A stretch of DNA of 64,000 nt, taken from assembly GCA_900756765.1 (NCBI GenBank), contig CAAELE010000001.1, forward strand, positions 62,001-126,000, given 5' to 3'. Shown piece after piece: positions 8,681 through 17,177 of this stretch. Positions within the stretch are counted from its first letter, which is position 1, and each line of letters starts with the position of its first letter. The position numbers were made by a program, and so were the translations under genes. Below the pieces are notes generated by a model that saw only the letters and a program-made list of their open reading frames with translations, was not told where the DNA came from and ran no database searches. This DNA is from an uncultured Collinsella sp. GTDB lineage: Bacteria > Actinomycetota > Coriobacteriia > Coriobacteriales > Coriobacteriaceae.

Positions 8681-8694
8681 CTAAACATGTTTAG
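8681..8694. promoter_or_regulatory. CTAAACATGTTTAG palindrome upstream of the esterase
   Basis: This is a perfect 14-bp palindrome about 50 nt before the esterase start, made of the same AAACA/TGTTT half-sites as the operators above. It is a candidate repressor site. Confidence 0.55.
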
Positions 8695-8743
8695 ATTGTA
8701 TTGCCGCGATTGTTTGGTATTTGCGGCACAAAGGAGGCAGCTC

Positions 8744-10081
8744 ATGGAACTCAAATCGTGTACCTACGCAACCGTCACCACCTTGGGCGACTTTGGCCCC
8801 TGGATCAGCAAGGTCGTTCTCGACCTGCCCTGCACCGTGCGCGCCAACGATATCGATGCGAACACTTTCCATATATATGCAGAGCGTCACGAGCGCACGG
8901 GCGAGGTCCTGATGCGCAAGGAGCACGGCGCCGACCATGCCGCGCCCTCCGTGGGTTACATCGACGTTCTCGCCGCGTATCCGTGTGACGAGAACGGCCG
9001 CAAGCTCGCCGTGGGCACCCATGTGGCACTCGAGGTTGCCGAGCAGCGCCTGACCAAAAAGATCGAAGGCAGCGTCCTGGGCTCGCGCATGCTCGATGAC
9101 CAGCTGCGCATCACGCAGCTCGCGGCTCTTCCCGGCAACGACGGCGACGACCCCACCTGCGGCCTGGTCTTCGATACCTGTCGCGGCGACATCTGCCCCG
9201 CGCTCAAGGGCTGGAGCAATGCCGTACAAAAGACCGCCGTCAATGGCATCGCGCTCGAGTACGGCTTCTTTGAGCCCAGCTTTAAAGCCGAGGACTCTGC
9301 CTGCTTCAATCCGTTCGCGCCCGAGGGCATAGTCGTGCCCCAAAAGGCCCCGCTCGTGGTGTACCTGCACGGCGCCGGCGAAGGCAAGGGTTCCACGCAA
9401 GGCGAGGGCCCCGCGCGCGCCTATATCGGCAACCGCGTGACAGCCCTCTCGCAGCGCCAGATCCAGCGCTACTTTGGCGGCTTTGCCTGGGTGCTCGTAC
9501 CGCAGTCTCCCACGTTTTGGATGGATAACGGCGTCGAGCAGCTTGGTCGCTCCAACCAGAGTATCTACTCCCCCGTGCTCAAGGCGCTCATCGACGAGTT
9601 TGTCGCCGAGCATGCCGAGCGCATCGACACCGATCGCATCGTGGTCGCCGGTCTTTCCAACGGCGGCTTTATGACCTTGCGCCTGTGCGCCGACTACCCC
9701 GATTTCTTCGCCGCGGGCCTTCCCTGCTGTGCCCCGTGGTTCAACGCCACGGACGAGGACGTAGCCGCGCTTGCCAAGACACCGCTGTGGTTTACGCACT
9801 CCAAGGGCGACGAGCTCGTGTCGCCGCAGCAGACCGTGCTGCCGCTCACGGCGCGCCTGCGTGACGCCGGAGCCAACGTGCACCTCACCTACTTTAGCCA
9901 TGTCGAGGACCTGACCGGCGTGCATCGCGAGGCCGACGGCTCGCCTAAGAAGACGTTCAACCACGGCGTATGGATCCACCAATTCAACGACCTGTGTTAT
10001 CAAGACTTCGACGGGGGCAACGTGCTCATCGACGGCGAGCCGGTGGGCTGCTGGGGGTGGTCGGCCAGAGTTTCGAGGTAG
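8744..10081 (+). CDS. Intracellular alpha/beta-hydrolase esterase (PHB-depolymerase/prolyl-oligopeptidase-like)
   Basis: The protein has 445 aa. Residues 1 to about 150 look like a beta-sandwich N-terminal domain. A hydrolase domain follows with the nucleophile elbow GLSNGG, an oxyanion region VVYLHGAGEG, an Asp in HSKGDELVSP and a C-terminal His in HGVWIHQF. The ATG at 8744 has AAGGAGG; an upstream in-frame ATG at 8687 would overlap the operator and lacks a site. There is no signal peptide. It is divergent from the PTS gene and probably removes acyl groups from imported glycosides; the substrate is inferred. Confidence 0.75.
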   Translation: MELKSCTYATVTTLGDFGPWISKVVLDLPCTVRANDIDANTFHIYAERHERTGEVLMRKEHGADHAAPSVGYIDVLAAYPCDENGRKLAVGTHVALEVAEQRLTKKIEGSVLGSRMLDDQLRITQLAALPGNDGDDPTCGLVFDTCRGDICPALKGWSNAVQKTAVNGIALEYGFFEPSFKAEDSACFNPFAPEGIVVPQKAPLVVYLHGAGEGKGSTQGEGPARAYIGNRVTALSQRQIQRYFGGFAWVLVPQSPTFWMDNGVEQLGRSNQSIYSPVLKALIDEFVAEHAERIDTDRIVVAGLSNGGFMTLRLCADYPDFFAAGLPCCAPWFNATDEDVAALAKTPLWFTHSKGDELVSPQQTVLPLTARLRDAGANVHLTYFSHVEDLTGVHREADGSPKKTFNHGVWIHQFNDLCYQDFDGGNVLIDGEPVGCWGWSARVSR

Positions 10082-10091
10082 CCATCCCATC

Positions 10092-10218
10092 GGGGGCCCT
10101 GACCTTTAGTTTTGTAAACGTCCTCGCGCATGAGCCCCGCTTTTCCTGCTCCTTCGGAGCATCGGATAAGCGGGGCCCGCGCTGCGGAATGTTTACAAAA
10201 CTAAAGGTCAGGGCCCCC
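10092..10218. repeat. 127-bp element with perfect 28-bp terminal inverted repeats
   Basis: The arms 10092-10119 and 10191-10218 are exact reverse complements, starting GGGGGCCCTGACCTTTAG. Inside, GCCCCGCTT pairs with AAGCGGGGC (134-142 with 168-176), and TGCTCC pairs with GGAGCA around TTC. The whole folds into one long stem with nested hairpins. It lies between the esterase and the DUF1593 gene. It resembles a MITE or a structured transcript end. The rest of the 10082-10347 gap has no gene. Confidence 0.85.
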
Positions 10219-10347
10219 TAAGTTAACATTGTTCGAAACGCTGGACGAGCGCTTCCGGCGGGCCGCCGGGTCGATGGCGATGGGGGCGTGGGTCCCGTCT
10301 TGCCTTGCGCGTAACTGGCTGAATTGATTTTGATTGGAGCTGTTCCT

Positions 10348-11859
10348 ATGTCCCAAGAGTTAACTCGGGTGATTGTTACCACTGATATGGAAGTCGACGA
10401 TATGAACTCACTCGTTCATTTGGCTCTGTATCTTAATGTGCTTGATGTTCAGGCTGTGGTGTATACGGCTTCGCAGTATCACTTTCTTGGCGATGGCGTC
10501 CATACGCTCGGCGAGGTGAATTCGCATTGGCAGACTAAGGGGCGTCGCTCTTACGAGTGGGCTGTTGTGCCTCATGAGCCCGATCCGCTGGCCGGGGAGC
10601 TTCGTGAGTATCGTCCGTTTCCCGAGCATTGGATCGAAAGTCTCTGGAGTAATGAGTATGCCCAGGCTTGGCCGCAGTTGCAGGCGAATGCGGACGCTGC
10701 CGGTGAGCCGCCGTTTCCCACGCCTGCCCAGATGATCGAGCGCACCTTTGTGGGAAATGTTGCTTTTGAGGGCGATGTGCGCGAGGAAACACCAGGTTCG
10801 CGGGTCATCGCCGACGCCATCATGGACGACGACCCGCGTACGTTATGGCTGCTCAGCTGGGGTGGCATGAACACCATCGTTCGCGCCCTTATGAGCATTG
10901 CCGAGCGTTATCGCGCCACGCCCGAATGGCCCGCCGTGCAGCAGCGGGTCTATCAGAAGGTGCGCGTGATGGGCGTTGCCGATGGCATAGGGCAGGACAA
11001 CTCATGGCTCGACCATGGACGCGAGCTCTTTCCCGAGCTCATCTTTTGGCGCGTGCCCTATATGTATGGCGGCTATGTCGACGCCAAGATGGCGCAGCCC
11101 GATTCGCTGCCGTTGTTTCAGGCTCCTTGGCCCGAGCAGAATCTCACGCAGGGCAACGGCCCCCTCATGGCGCGCTATATGCTCTATGGCGATGGCAAGG
11201 TCTACGAAAACGAGCCCGAGCGCTTTCAGTTTGGCAAGCATGCCCGTCTGGATTGGGGTCTAGAAGGCGTGCCCGCGATGCAGTTTGAGCGCTGCGACTT
11301 TATGGGCGAAGGCGACAGCATGACCTATATTCCGCTGCTGCCGTTTGGCCTGCGCGGTATCGATGACCGCGGCTTCGACACACTGCTCGGCCGCATGTTC
11401 CTCGACGGTCACCCCGACTCGGACGCACCCACTGGTTTTGCCGCCTTGGGTACACCCGCGAGCAGCAACCTCAATCCTTACCTGCGCGCCTATCAGGAAG
11501 ACTTCGCCGCCCGCGCGCAATGGTGTGCTCATGATCCGGCCATCTGCTCGCATCCGGCACGTGTTGTCGAGGCCACGGCCGACCGCAGTGCCACAGCAGG
11601 CGAGCGCGTCGCCCTTGCAGCGACCATCGTCGACCCCGACGGCAAGGGCTTTGATGCACATTGGGATGTCGCCATGGACCCGTCGAGCTATGCAGGCGTG
11701 CAGGATCTTTCGGTGTGGCAGGAATGCACGGTGAGCACCACTTTTATCGTGCCCGCCGACGCGCAGCCCGGCGACCGCTTTGTGCTCACCCTCACCGTGC
11801 AGACGCGCACCGAGCGCCCCTGCAGCCGCTACGCCCAGGTCGCCGTGACCGTGGCGTAG
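10348..11859 (+). CDS. DUF1593 nucleoside-hydrolase-like protein
   Basis: The protein has 503 aa. The N-terminal ~330 residues match the DUF1593 family, related in fold to inosine-uridine nucleoside hydrolases; the Asp cluster VIVTTDMEVDDMNS near residue 10 resembles their DxDxxxDD calcium site. The C-terminal ~90 residues look like an Ig-type beta domain. There is no signal peptide. The start has GGAG at 10335-10338. The first ~450 bases use many T-ending codons, unlike the GC-ending use further on. DUF1593 proteins are often annotated as cellulose-binding, but function is not established. The context suggests glycoside breakdown. Confidence 0.7.
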   Translation: MSQELTRVIVTTDMEVDDMNSLVHLALYLNVLDVQAVVYTASQYHFLGDGVHTLGEVNSHWQTKGRRSYEWAVVPHEPDPLAGELREYRPFPEHWIESLWSNEYAQAWPQLQANADAAGEPPFPTPAQMIERTFVGNVAFEGDVREETPGSRVIADAIMDDDPRTLWLLSWGGMNTIVRALMSIAERYRATPEWPAVQQRVYQKVRVMGVADGIGQDNSWLDHGRELFPELIFWRVPYMYGGYVDAKMAQPDSLPLFQAPWPEQNLTQGNGPLMARYMLYGDGKVYENEPERFQFGKHARLDWGLEGVPAMQFERCDFMGEGDSMTYIPLLPFGLRGIDDRGFDTLLGRMFLDGHPDSDAPTGFAALGTPASSNLNPYLRAYQEDFAARAQWCAHDPAICSHPARVVEATADRSATAGERVALAATIVDPDGKGFDAHWDVAMDPSSYAGVQDLSVWQECTVSTTFIVPADAQPGDRFVLTLTVQTRTERPCSRYAQVAVTVA

Positions 11860-11919
11860 CAAGGACGGCACCCACATTCGGCAGCCGCCACATTCGGCAT
11901 GGAGTCTCCCCAACTGCCA

Positions 11920-11970
11920 CTCATTTAAGTACGTCCCCAATGACTAGTCAAAAATGGGCCATGTGTCCCA
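11920..11970. repeat. GGGGAC-family repeat and a GGGCCATGTGTCCCA motif
   Basis: ACTCATTTAAGTACGTCCCC at about 11921-11940 runs into CAATGACTAGTC, a member of the dispersed family. It is followed by CAAAAATGGGCCATGTGTCC, similar to CAAAAAGCGGGCCACATGTC at about 20583. Confidence 0.65.
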
Positions 11971-12067
11971 GTTGTGGAGACTCCTTGAGCCGTCTGGGTA
12001 TCGTGAAAGATTGCGCGCTCCCCCATCATCAAAAGTGACACACGCTACCTGTTGATGGGAGGCAGCC

Positions 12068-12805
12068 ATGGGCTTCTTTGACAAGATGTTCGAGAAGAAA
12101 GAGTGCGCGATTTGCGGTACCGAGCTGGGACTTTTGGGGAAGACCAAGATCAACGAAGGCTACCTGTGCAAAGAGTGCGTCGGCAAGCTCTCCCCCTTCT
12201 TTGGCGGCTATCGTTCCAGCACCGCGGACGATATCCGCGAGCAACTCGCCTACCGCGAGGCCAATGCCGAGCGCCTGGCCTCGTTCAACCCCACGCGCAC
12301 GCTCTCTGCCGGGCGCACCAACATCATGCTCGACGAAAACGCGGGCCTGCTGATCATTACCTCGCAGAGCCGCTGGCGCGACGCCAATCCCGACATCATC
12401 GAGTTCTCACAGGTACTCGGCTGCGATATGGATATCGACGAGCATCGCACCGAAATTTATCGCGAGACCAAGGACGGCGAGCGCGAGAGCTACAACCCGC
12501 CGCGCTACGACCTGGATTACGACTTTAATCTGACCATCCACGTCAACACGCCGTACTTTACCGAGATCAACCTACGCGTAAACGACTCCACCATCGATCA
12601 GCGCGGTTCCATCGAATACCGCGAGGCCAAGCGCCAGGCAACCGAGGTCCGCGACGCGCTGGTGCAGCTGCGTCAGGAAACGCGCGACAGCGTCGTGGCC
12701 GCTAAGGCCCCCAAGACCGCGGTCACCTGCCCCTTCTGCGGTGCAACCACCATTCCCGATGCCAGCGGGCGCTGCGAATACTGCGGCGGCGCCATCGGCG
12801 CATAG
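12068..12805 (+). CDS. DUF4428 protein with N- and C-terminal zinc ribbons
   Basis: The protein has 245 aa. The N-terminus has a DUF4428 treble-clef-like motif (CAICGTEL...CKEC), the middle is a PH-like beta domain, and the C-terminus a second ribbon (CPFCGATT...CEYCGG). The SD site GGGAGG precedes the ATG. It is the first gene of a run with a TFIIB-type zinc-ribbon membrane protein and an SPFH protein, 24 bp apart. The likely role is in an envelope-stress or membrane-domain complex; the exact function is unknown. Confidence 0.75.
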   Translation: MGFFDKMFEKKECAICGTELGLLGKTKINEGYLCKECVGKLSPFFGGYRSSTADDIREQLAYREANAERLASFNPTRTLSAGRTNIMLDENAGLLIITSQSRWRDANPDIIEFSQVLGCDMDIDEHRTEIYRETKDGERESYNPPRYDLDYDFNLTIHVNTPYFTEINLRVNDSTIDQRGSIEYREAKRQATEVRDALVQLRQETRDSVVAAKAPKTAVTCPFCGATTIPDASGRCEYCGGAIGA

Positions 12806-12829
12806 CCTCCGGCACGGAAAGGACCGATC

Positions 12830-14152
12830 ATGGCCTTCGAGAGCGTCAACTACCAGTGCCCCGCGTGTGGCGGCCCCCTTCACTTTGCCAGTGCCGAGCA
12901 AAAGCTCGTCTGCGACTACTGCGATTCGCGTTTTGAAGTCGAAGAAGTCGAGGCCCTCTATCGCGAGCGCCAGGACAAGGCAGATGCCAAAGCCGATGCC
13001 GCAGCCGCGGCCCCCAAGCCTGCTGTCGACGATGCTGTGCAGGAGCTGGCTCAAAACGCCGGCTACATCTGCTCGTCGTGCGGTGCCGAGCTGGTCTCGG
13101 ACGGCACTGTCGCCGTGACCACCTGCCCATACTGCGGCAACTCCGCCGTGGCGCCTGGCCAGCTCTCGGGCGACTTCTCACCCGACCTGGTGATCCCATT
13201 TAAGCTCGGGCGCGACGACGTTATGGGTGCGCTCAAGGAGCACTATAAGGGCAAGATCCTGCTGCCCAAGAGCTTTGTCACCGGCAACCATATCGACGAA
13301 GTCCAAGGCGTTTACGTGCCGTTTTGGCTTTACGGCGCCCGCGTGGACGGCGAAGTGTGCTTTGATGCGACTAACGAGACCGTAACCGAGGAATCCGACC
13401 GCACCGTCACGACCACCGACCACTACGACGCCTACCGTAAGGGCAATATCTCGTTTGAGCGCGTGCCCGTCGACGGATCGTCCAAGATGCCCGACGGCCA
13501 CATGGACGCCATCGAGCCGTTTGACTACGACGCGCTGCGCCCGTTCTCGGTCGCCTATATGCCCGGCTACATCGCCAACCGCTACGACGAGGATTGCGAG
13601 ACCTGCAAGGCGCGTGCCGAGCGCCGCATGGAGGAGAGCACGATCTCGGCCCTGCGCGAGACTGTCGTCGACGAATATGACGATGCCACGGTCGAAAGCA
13701 AGCAGCTCGACTACACCTGGGAAGACGGCGACTACGCCCTGTTCCCCGTGTGGATGCTTTCCACCTCGTGGAACGGCAAGAGTTATCTGTTTGCCATGAA
13801 CGGCCAGACCGGTCGCATGGTCGGCGAGCTCCCCTGCTCCAAGCCCAAGCTCGTCATCGCCTCGGTGCTGTTCTTTGTGATCGGGTTTGTCCTCTCCCAA
13901 ATTCTCTTTATGGGTGGGAATGCCTTCGATCCGGACTACCTCACCTTTGATGTCGAGGACATCCTCATCAACATCGTCGCGCCGTTGATCATCGTGGTCA
14001 TCGCAGACGTGCTACTGGTAGGCCAGCTCAAGACGGCCAACGAGGCCACCCACGCCGATTGTTACTGTGGCGAGCTCGACCTGACCGAGAAGCACGACAC
14101 CTTCAGCCACACCGAGACCACCGTCGTCATGAAGGACAACAAGGACGATTAG
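12830..14152 (+). CDS. TFIIB-type zinc-ribbon membrane protein (YdjG-like)
   Basis: The protein has 440 aa. Two N-terminal zinc ribbons (CPACGG...CDYCDS and CSSCGAE...CPYCGN) precede a central beta-rich domain, and two hydrophobic helices lie near 345-400 before a short acidic tail. In Bacillus subtilis the ydjFGHI operon pairs a PspA homologue with a zinc-ribbon protein (YdjG) and an SPFH protein (YdjI). Here the YdjG- and YdjI-like genes are adjacent, but no PspA gene is in the window. The protein is probably membrane-anchored with cytoplasmic ribbons. Confidence 0.72.
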   Translation: MAFESVNYQCPACGGPLHFASAEQKLVCDYCDSRFEVEEVEALYRERQDKADAKADAAAAAPKPAVDDAVQELAQNAGYICSSCGAELVSDGTVAVTTCPYCGNSAVAPGQLSGDFSPDLVIPFKLGRDDVMGALKEHYKGKILLPKSFVTGNHIDEVQGVYVPFWLYGARVDGEVCFDATNETVTEESDRTVTTTDHYDAYRKGNISFERVPVDGSSKMPDGHMDAIEPFDYDALRPFSVAYMPGYIANRYDEDCETCKARAERRMEESTISALRETVVDEYDDATVESKQLDYTWEDGDYALFPVWMLSTSWNGKSYLFAMNGQTGRMVGELPCSKPKLVIASVLFFVIGFVLSQILFMGGNAFDPDYLTFDVEDILINIVAPLIIVVIADVLLVGQLKTANEATHADCYCGELDLTEKHDTFSHTETTVVMKDNKDD

Positions 14153-14200
14153 CCATTCTGACCAATACCACCCGGCCTTTGACGAGAAAGGAAGATCACC

Positions 14201-15442
14201 ATGGGACTCTTGAGAGCTGGATTGGGAGCTGCCGGCGGCGTCATGGCCGACCAGTGGAAAGAATTTATCTATTGCGAATCGATGCCCGCTGACGTCTTAG
14301 CCTGCAAGGGCAGCAAGCGCACCGGCGGTCGCAGCTCCAACACGCGCGGCGAGGACAACGTTATCTCCAACGGCTCGGTCATCGCCGTCAACGACGGCCA
14401 GGGCATGCTCGTGGTGCAAAACGGCAAGATCATCGAGGTCGCGCTGGAGCCTGGCGAGTTTGTCTTTGACACCGGCAGCGAGCCGAGCGTCTTTAGCGGC
14501 AACCTGGGCGATTCCATCAAGGAGACCTTCGCCAATATCGGCAGCCGCTTTACCTTTGGCGGCGACGCGGGCAAGGACCAGCGCGTCTACTTCATCAACA
14601 CCAAGGAGATCATCGGCAACAAGTACGGCACCGCCTCGCCCGTGCCCTTCCGCGTGGTCGATAACAACATTGGCCTGGACGTCGACATCTCCGTACGCTG
14701 CAACGGCGAGTATTCGTACCGCATCACCAACCCGCTGTTGTTCTACACCAACGTGTGCGGCAACGTGACCGATAGTTACACGCGCGATAAGATCGACAGC
14801 CAGCTTAAGTCCGAGCTGCTCACCGCCCTGCAGCCCGCCTTTGCCAAGATCTCGGAGATGGGCATCCGCTACAGTGCCATCCCCGGTCACACCACCGAGC
14901 TCGCCCGCGCGCTCAACGAGGTCCTCTCGGCCGACTGGCGCGACCTGCGCGGCGTCGAGATCGTGAGCTTTGGCGTCAACTCCATCGCCGCCTCGCAAGA
15001 AGACGAGCAGATGATCAAGGACCTGCAGAAGGCCGCGGTCATGCGCGATCCCACCATGGCGGCCGCCAACATCGCCAGCGCCCAGAGCGATGCGATGCGC
15101 GCGGCAGCCGCCAACCCCAACGGCGCGATGGCCGGCTTTATGGGCATGGGCATGGCGGGTGGCATGGGTGGCATGAACGCCAGCCAGCTGTTCGCCGCCG
15201 GCCAGGCACAGCAGCAGGCTGCCCCGCAGCCGGCTCCGGCTCCCGCCCCCGCACCGGCTCCTGCCGCTGCCCCCGCGGCCGGCACGTGGACCTGCAGCTG
15301 CGGTGCCACCAACACCGGCAAGTTCTGCCCCGAGTGTGGCAGCCCCGCACCCGCCCCGGCACCGGCAAAGTGGTTCTGCCCCAACTGCGGTAGCGAAAAT
15401 GGCGGCAAGTTCTGCAGCAACTGCGGAACGCCCCGGCCCTAG
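14201..15442 (+). CDS. SPFH-domain protein with C-terminal zinc ribbons (YdjI-like)
   Basis: The protein has 413 aa. Residues ~25-280 form an SPFH/virion-core-like domain. A Gly/Met-rich stretch follows, then a Pro-Ala repeat linker, then two short zinc ribbons (CSCGATN...CPECG and CPNCGSE...CSNCG). There is no transmembrane helix, so membrane contact would be peripheral. SPFH proteins build scaffolds on membranes. It lies 48 bp after the zinc-ribbon membrane protein gene, with AAGGAAG before the ATG, and is probably co-transcribed. Homologues are often labelled virion core protein, which describes similarity and not function. Confidence 0.78.
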   Translation: MGLLRAGLGAAGGVMADQWKEFIYCESMPADVLACKGSKRTGGRSSNTRGEDNVISNGSVIAVNDGQGMLVVQNGKIIEVALEPGEFVFDTGSEPSVFSGNLGDSIKETFANIGSRFTFGGDAGKDQRVYFINTKEIIGNKYGTASPVPFRVVDNNIGLDVDISVRCNGEYSYRITNPLLFYTNVCGNVTDSYTRDKIDSQLKSELLTALQPAFAKISEMGIRYSAIPGHTTELARALNEVLSADWRDLRGVEIVSFGVNSIAASQEDEQMIKDLQKAAVMRDPTMAAANIASAQSDAMRAAAANPNGAMAGFMGMGMAGGMGGMNASQLFAAGQAQQQAAPQPAPAPAPAPAPAAAPAAGTWTCSCGATNTGKFCPECGSPAPAPAPAKWFCPNCGSENGGKFCSNCGTPRP

Positions 15443-15520
15443 CCCCTCTATCTGGTAATTGGCGGGGGTCCGCCACCCCGCATTTGCTTCTATGGGTTTC
15501 GTTCGATAAAGGAGGACACC

Positions 15521-16363
15521 ATGAAGACAACGTTCAAAAAATCCGTACTCGCATTCCTGACATGCGTCCTGGCGCTCGCCTTTGCCCTGACGGGCTGCAG
15601 CGGCGGCGGCAAAGACCCCAAGGCCAACTTCGTCGGCAGCTGGCAGTACTCGGGTGGAACCGTGGATGGCGAAGAGCTCACCGATGAGTACATGGATATG
15701 CTCAAGGAGTGGGGCGTCAACTGCATCCTGATCCTCGACGAAGACGGCACGGGTTCCCTCGACCTGTTCCTTGAGGTTGTCGACCTTAAGTGGGAGGCCA
15801 AGGACGCCACCACCGCAACCATCACCGCCGAAGATGAATCGCACGATCTGAAGCTCAAGGACGACAAGCTAGTTATGGAGGTGGACGGCGACAAGTTTAT
15901 CTTCACCAAGCCCGACAAGGATCTGTCCGGCACGGTGAAGAAGGATCGCGAGGCAGCCGAGAAGGAAGAGGAGATCGATGAGGCCGTCGAAGACGACGAT
16001 GTCCAGAACGTCGAAATCTCCCCCGCCGTCACCGTCGCCGATGACGATCTGTGCACCATCACCATCACCGAGAAGTTCAAGGACGACTGGGGCGACATCG
16101 GCTTTGTCGTCAACATCACCAACAAGAGCGACAAGGACCTGACCTTCTACGCTCCTTCCGGCAAGACCAACGTCAACGGCACCATGAAGGAACCCTGGTT
16201 CTCGGCTCACCTGATGCCCGGCACCAACGCTACCGAGGAATTCACGTTCTCGAACGGCGAGCTTGACAGCCTTGACGACCTGGTCAACACGACCATCGGC
16301 ATCGACGCCTATCTGACCGATTCCTACGAGGACGTCGCCTCTTACACCGCAACCATCGCGTAA
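15521..16363 (+). CDS. Lipoprotein of unknown function
   Basis: The protein has 280 aa with a type II signal peptide: a KK-containing N-region, a hydrophobic core and the lipobox LTGC with Cys26. The mature part begins SGGGKDPK and contains a lipocalin-like or DUF5640-like beta stretch (FVGSWQYSGG), an acidic linker near 145-160, and a second beta domain near 165-280 resembling a DUF4352-type fold. AAGGAGG precedes the ATG. It follows the zinc-ribbon/SPFH genes and ends at a strong terminator, so it may close that operon. It is anchored on the outer face of the membrane. Confidence 0.75.
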   Translation: MKTTFKKSVLAFLTCVLALAFALTGCSGGGKDPKANFVGSWQYSGGTVDGEELTDEYMDMLKEWGVNCILILDEDGTGSLDLFLEVVDLKWEAKDATTATITAEDESHDLKLKDDKLVMEVDGDKFIFTKPDKDLSGTVKKDREAAEKEEEIDEAVEDDDVQNVEISPAVTVADDDLCTITITEKFKDDWGDIGFVVNITNKSDKDLTFYAPSGKTNVNGTMKEPWFSAHLMPGTNATEEFTFSNGELDSLDDLVNTTIGIDAYLTDSYEDVASYTATIA

Positions 16364-16414
16364 CGGCACGTAACATCAGCCGCGGATTGGCGGACACATC
16401 CGCGCACATGTCAA

Positions 16415-16450
16415 GCGGGGCCGCAGGAGATAATCCTGCGGCCCCGCCGC
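16415..16450 (+). terminator. Terminator after the lipoprotein gene
   Basis: A 14-bp stem, GCGGGGCCGCAGGA with TCCTGCGGCCCCGC, and a short loop are followed by CGCTTT. Confidence 0.8.
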
Positions 16451-16484
16451 TTTATGCCGACAGCACTGCCCATACAAGCAGGCT

Positions 16485-16515
16485 GCCCGCCGTTTTTAGA
16501 TGCAAAACGGCGGGC
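16485..16515 (-). terminator. Terminator of the two-component operon
   Basis: GCCCGCCGTTTT pairs with AAAACGGCGGGC around a short loop. It lies just beyond the stop of the response-regulator gene on the minus strand. Confidence 0.7.
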
Positions 16516-16553
16516 GACCTATCTTTGGCGTTGGAGCACGGGCGGCGCACCGA

Positions 16554-17177
16554 CTACGGGCGCTCCATATTGGGGACGATACTGCCTTCGGTCACCGCAT
16601 GCACGGCAAGGCGCATGATGTTGTCGTAGCCGGTCTTGCTTAGGATCTCCGAGATGCGGCGCTTGATGGTGCCCTCGCTCATAAACAGCTCGGCCGCGAT
16701 CTCGCGGCGGCTCTTGCCCTCGCAGGCAAGGCGCAAAATCGACAGCTCGACATCGTCGAGCGCCGCCGTACCCGAAAAAATGCTCTCGGGCGGCTTGGGA
16801 AACGTGCAGTAGCCCGCCAGCGTGGAGCGCATCATGGCGAACAGCTCGTCGATACCGACGTTCTTGTACACAAAGCTATCGACGCCCGCCTCGCGGGCCT
16901 GATCGACAAAGGTGATCTCGGGCATGCCGGTCATGATAATGATGCGGCACTCGGGCAGCTGCTCCTTGATGCGCGCCGCCGCCACGATGCCGTTGGAATC
17001 ATGCTCGGTGCATACGTCCATCAGTATCATGTCCGGACGCTCCCCGAGCGCGACACCCAAAGCCTCGGAGGCATCGGCGATGGCGGAAACAACGGTCATA
17101 TCGGGCTGGTCGCCAACGGAGCGTGCCAGGCTCTCGCGCAGAATGGCCTGGTCTTCGACTATAAGGACGCGAATCAT
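16554..17177 (-). CDS. NarL/FixJ-family response regulator
   Basis: The protein has 207 aa. The receiver domain has acidic residues near position 8-9, the phospho-acceptor Asp54 (ILMD) and Lys in VYKN. A C-terminal LuxR HTH (SRREIAAELFMSEGTIKRRI) binds DNA. It overlaps the sensor kinase gene by 4 bp (ATGA), so the two are translationally coupled. Targets are unknown. Confidence 0.9.
   Translation of the reverse strand: MIRVLIVEDQAILRESLARSVGDQPDMTVVSAIADASEALGVALGERPDMILMDVCTEHDSNGIVAAARIKEQLPECRIIIMTGMPEITFVDQAREAGVDSFVYKNVGIDELFAMMRSTLAGYCTFPKPPESIFSGTAALDDVELSILRLACEGKSRREIAAELFMSEGTIKRRISEILSKTGYDNIMRLAVHAVTEGSIVPNMERP

Larger units (their letters stand above)
8254..8743. promoter_or_regulatory. 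Divergent control region for the PTS and esterase genes
   Basis: This AT-richer stretch of 490 bp has no gene. It holds GTAAACAATCTGTTTAC (8360-8376), an overlapping TGTTTACTGAACG (8370-8382), GTTTAC and GTTTAG half-sites at 8590-8645, TTGTTGACTCATCAACAA (8561-8578) and CTAAACATGTTTAG (8681-8694). These look like LacI-family and other repressor sites serving both directions. Confidence 0.6.

Noticed and set aside
8681..10090. Long minus-strand frame of 469 codons opposite the esterase
   Set aside because: It is the complement of a well-supported alpha/beta hydrolase with an SD site. The translated minus strand shows no motif.
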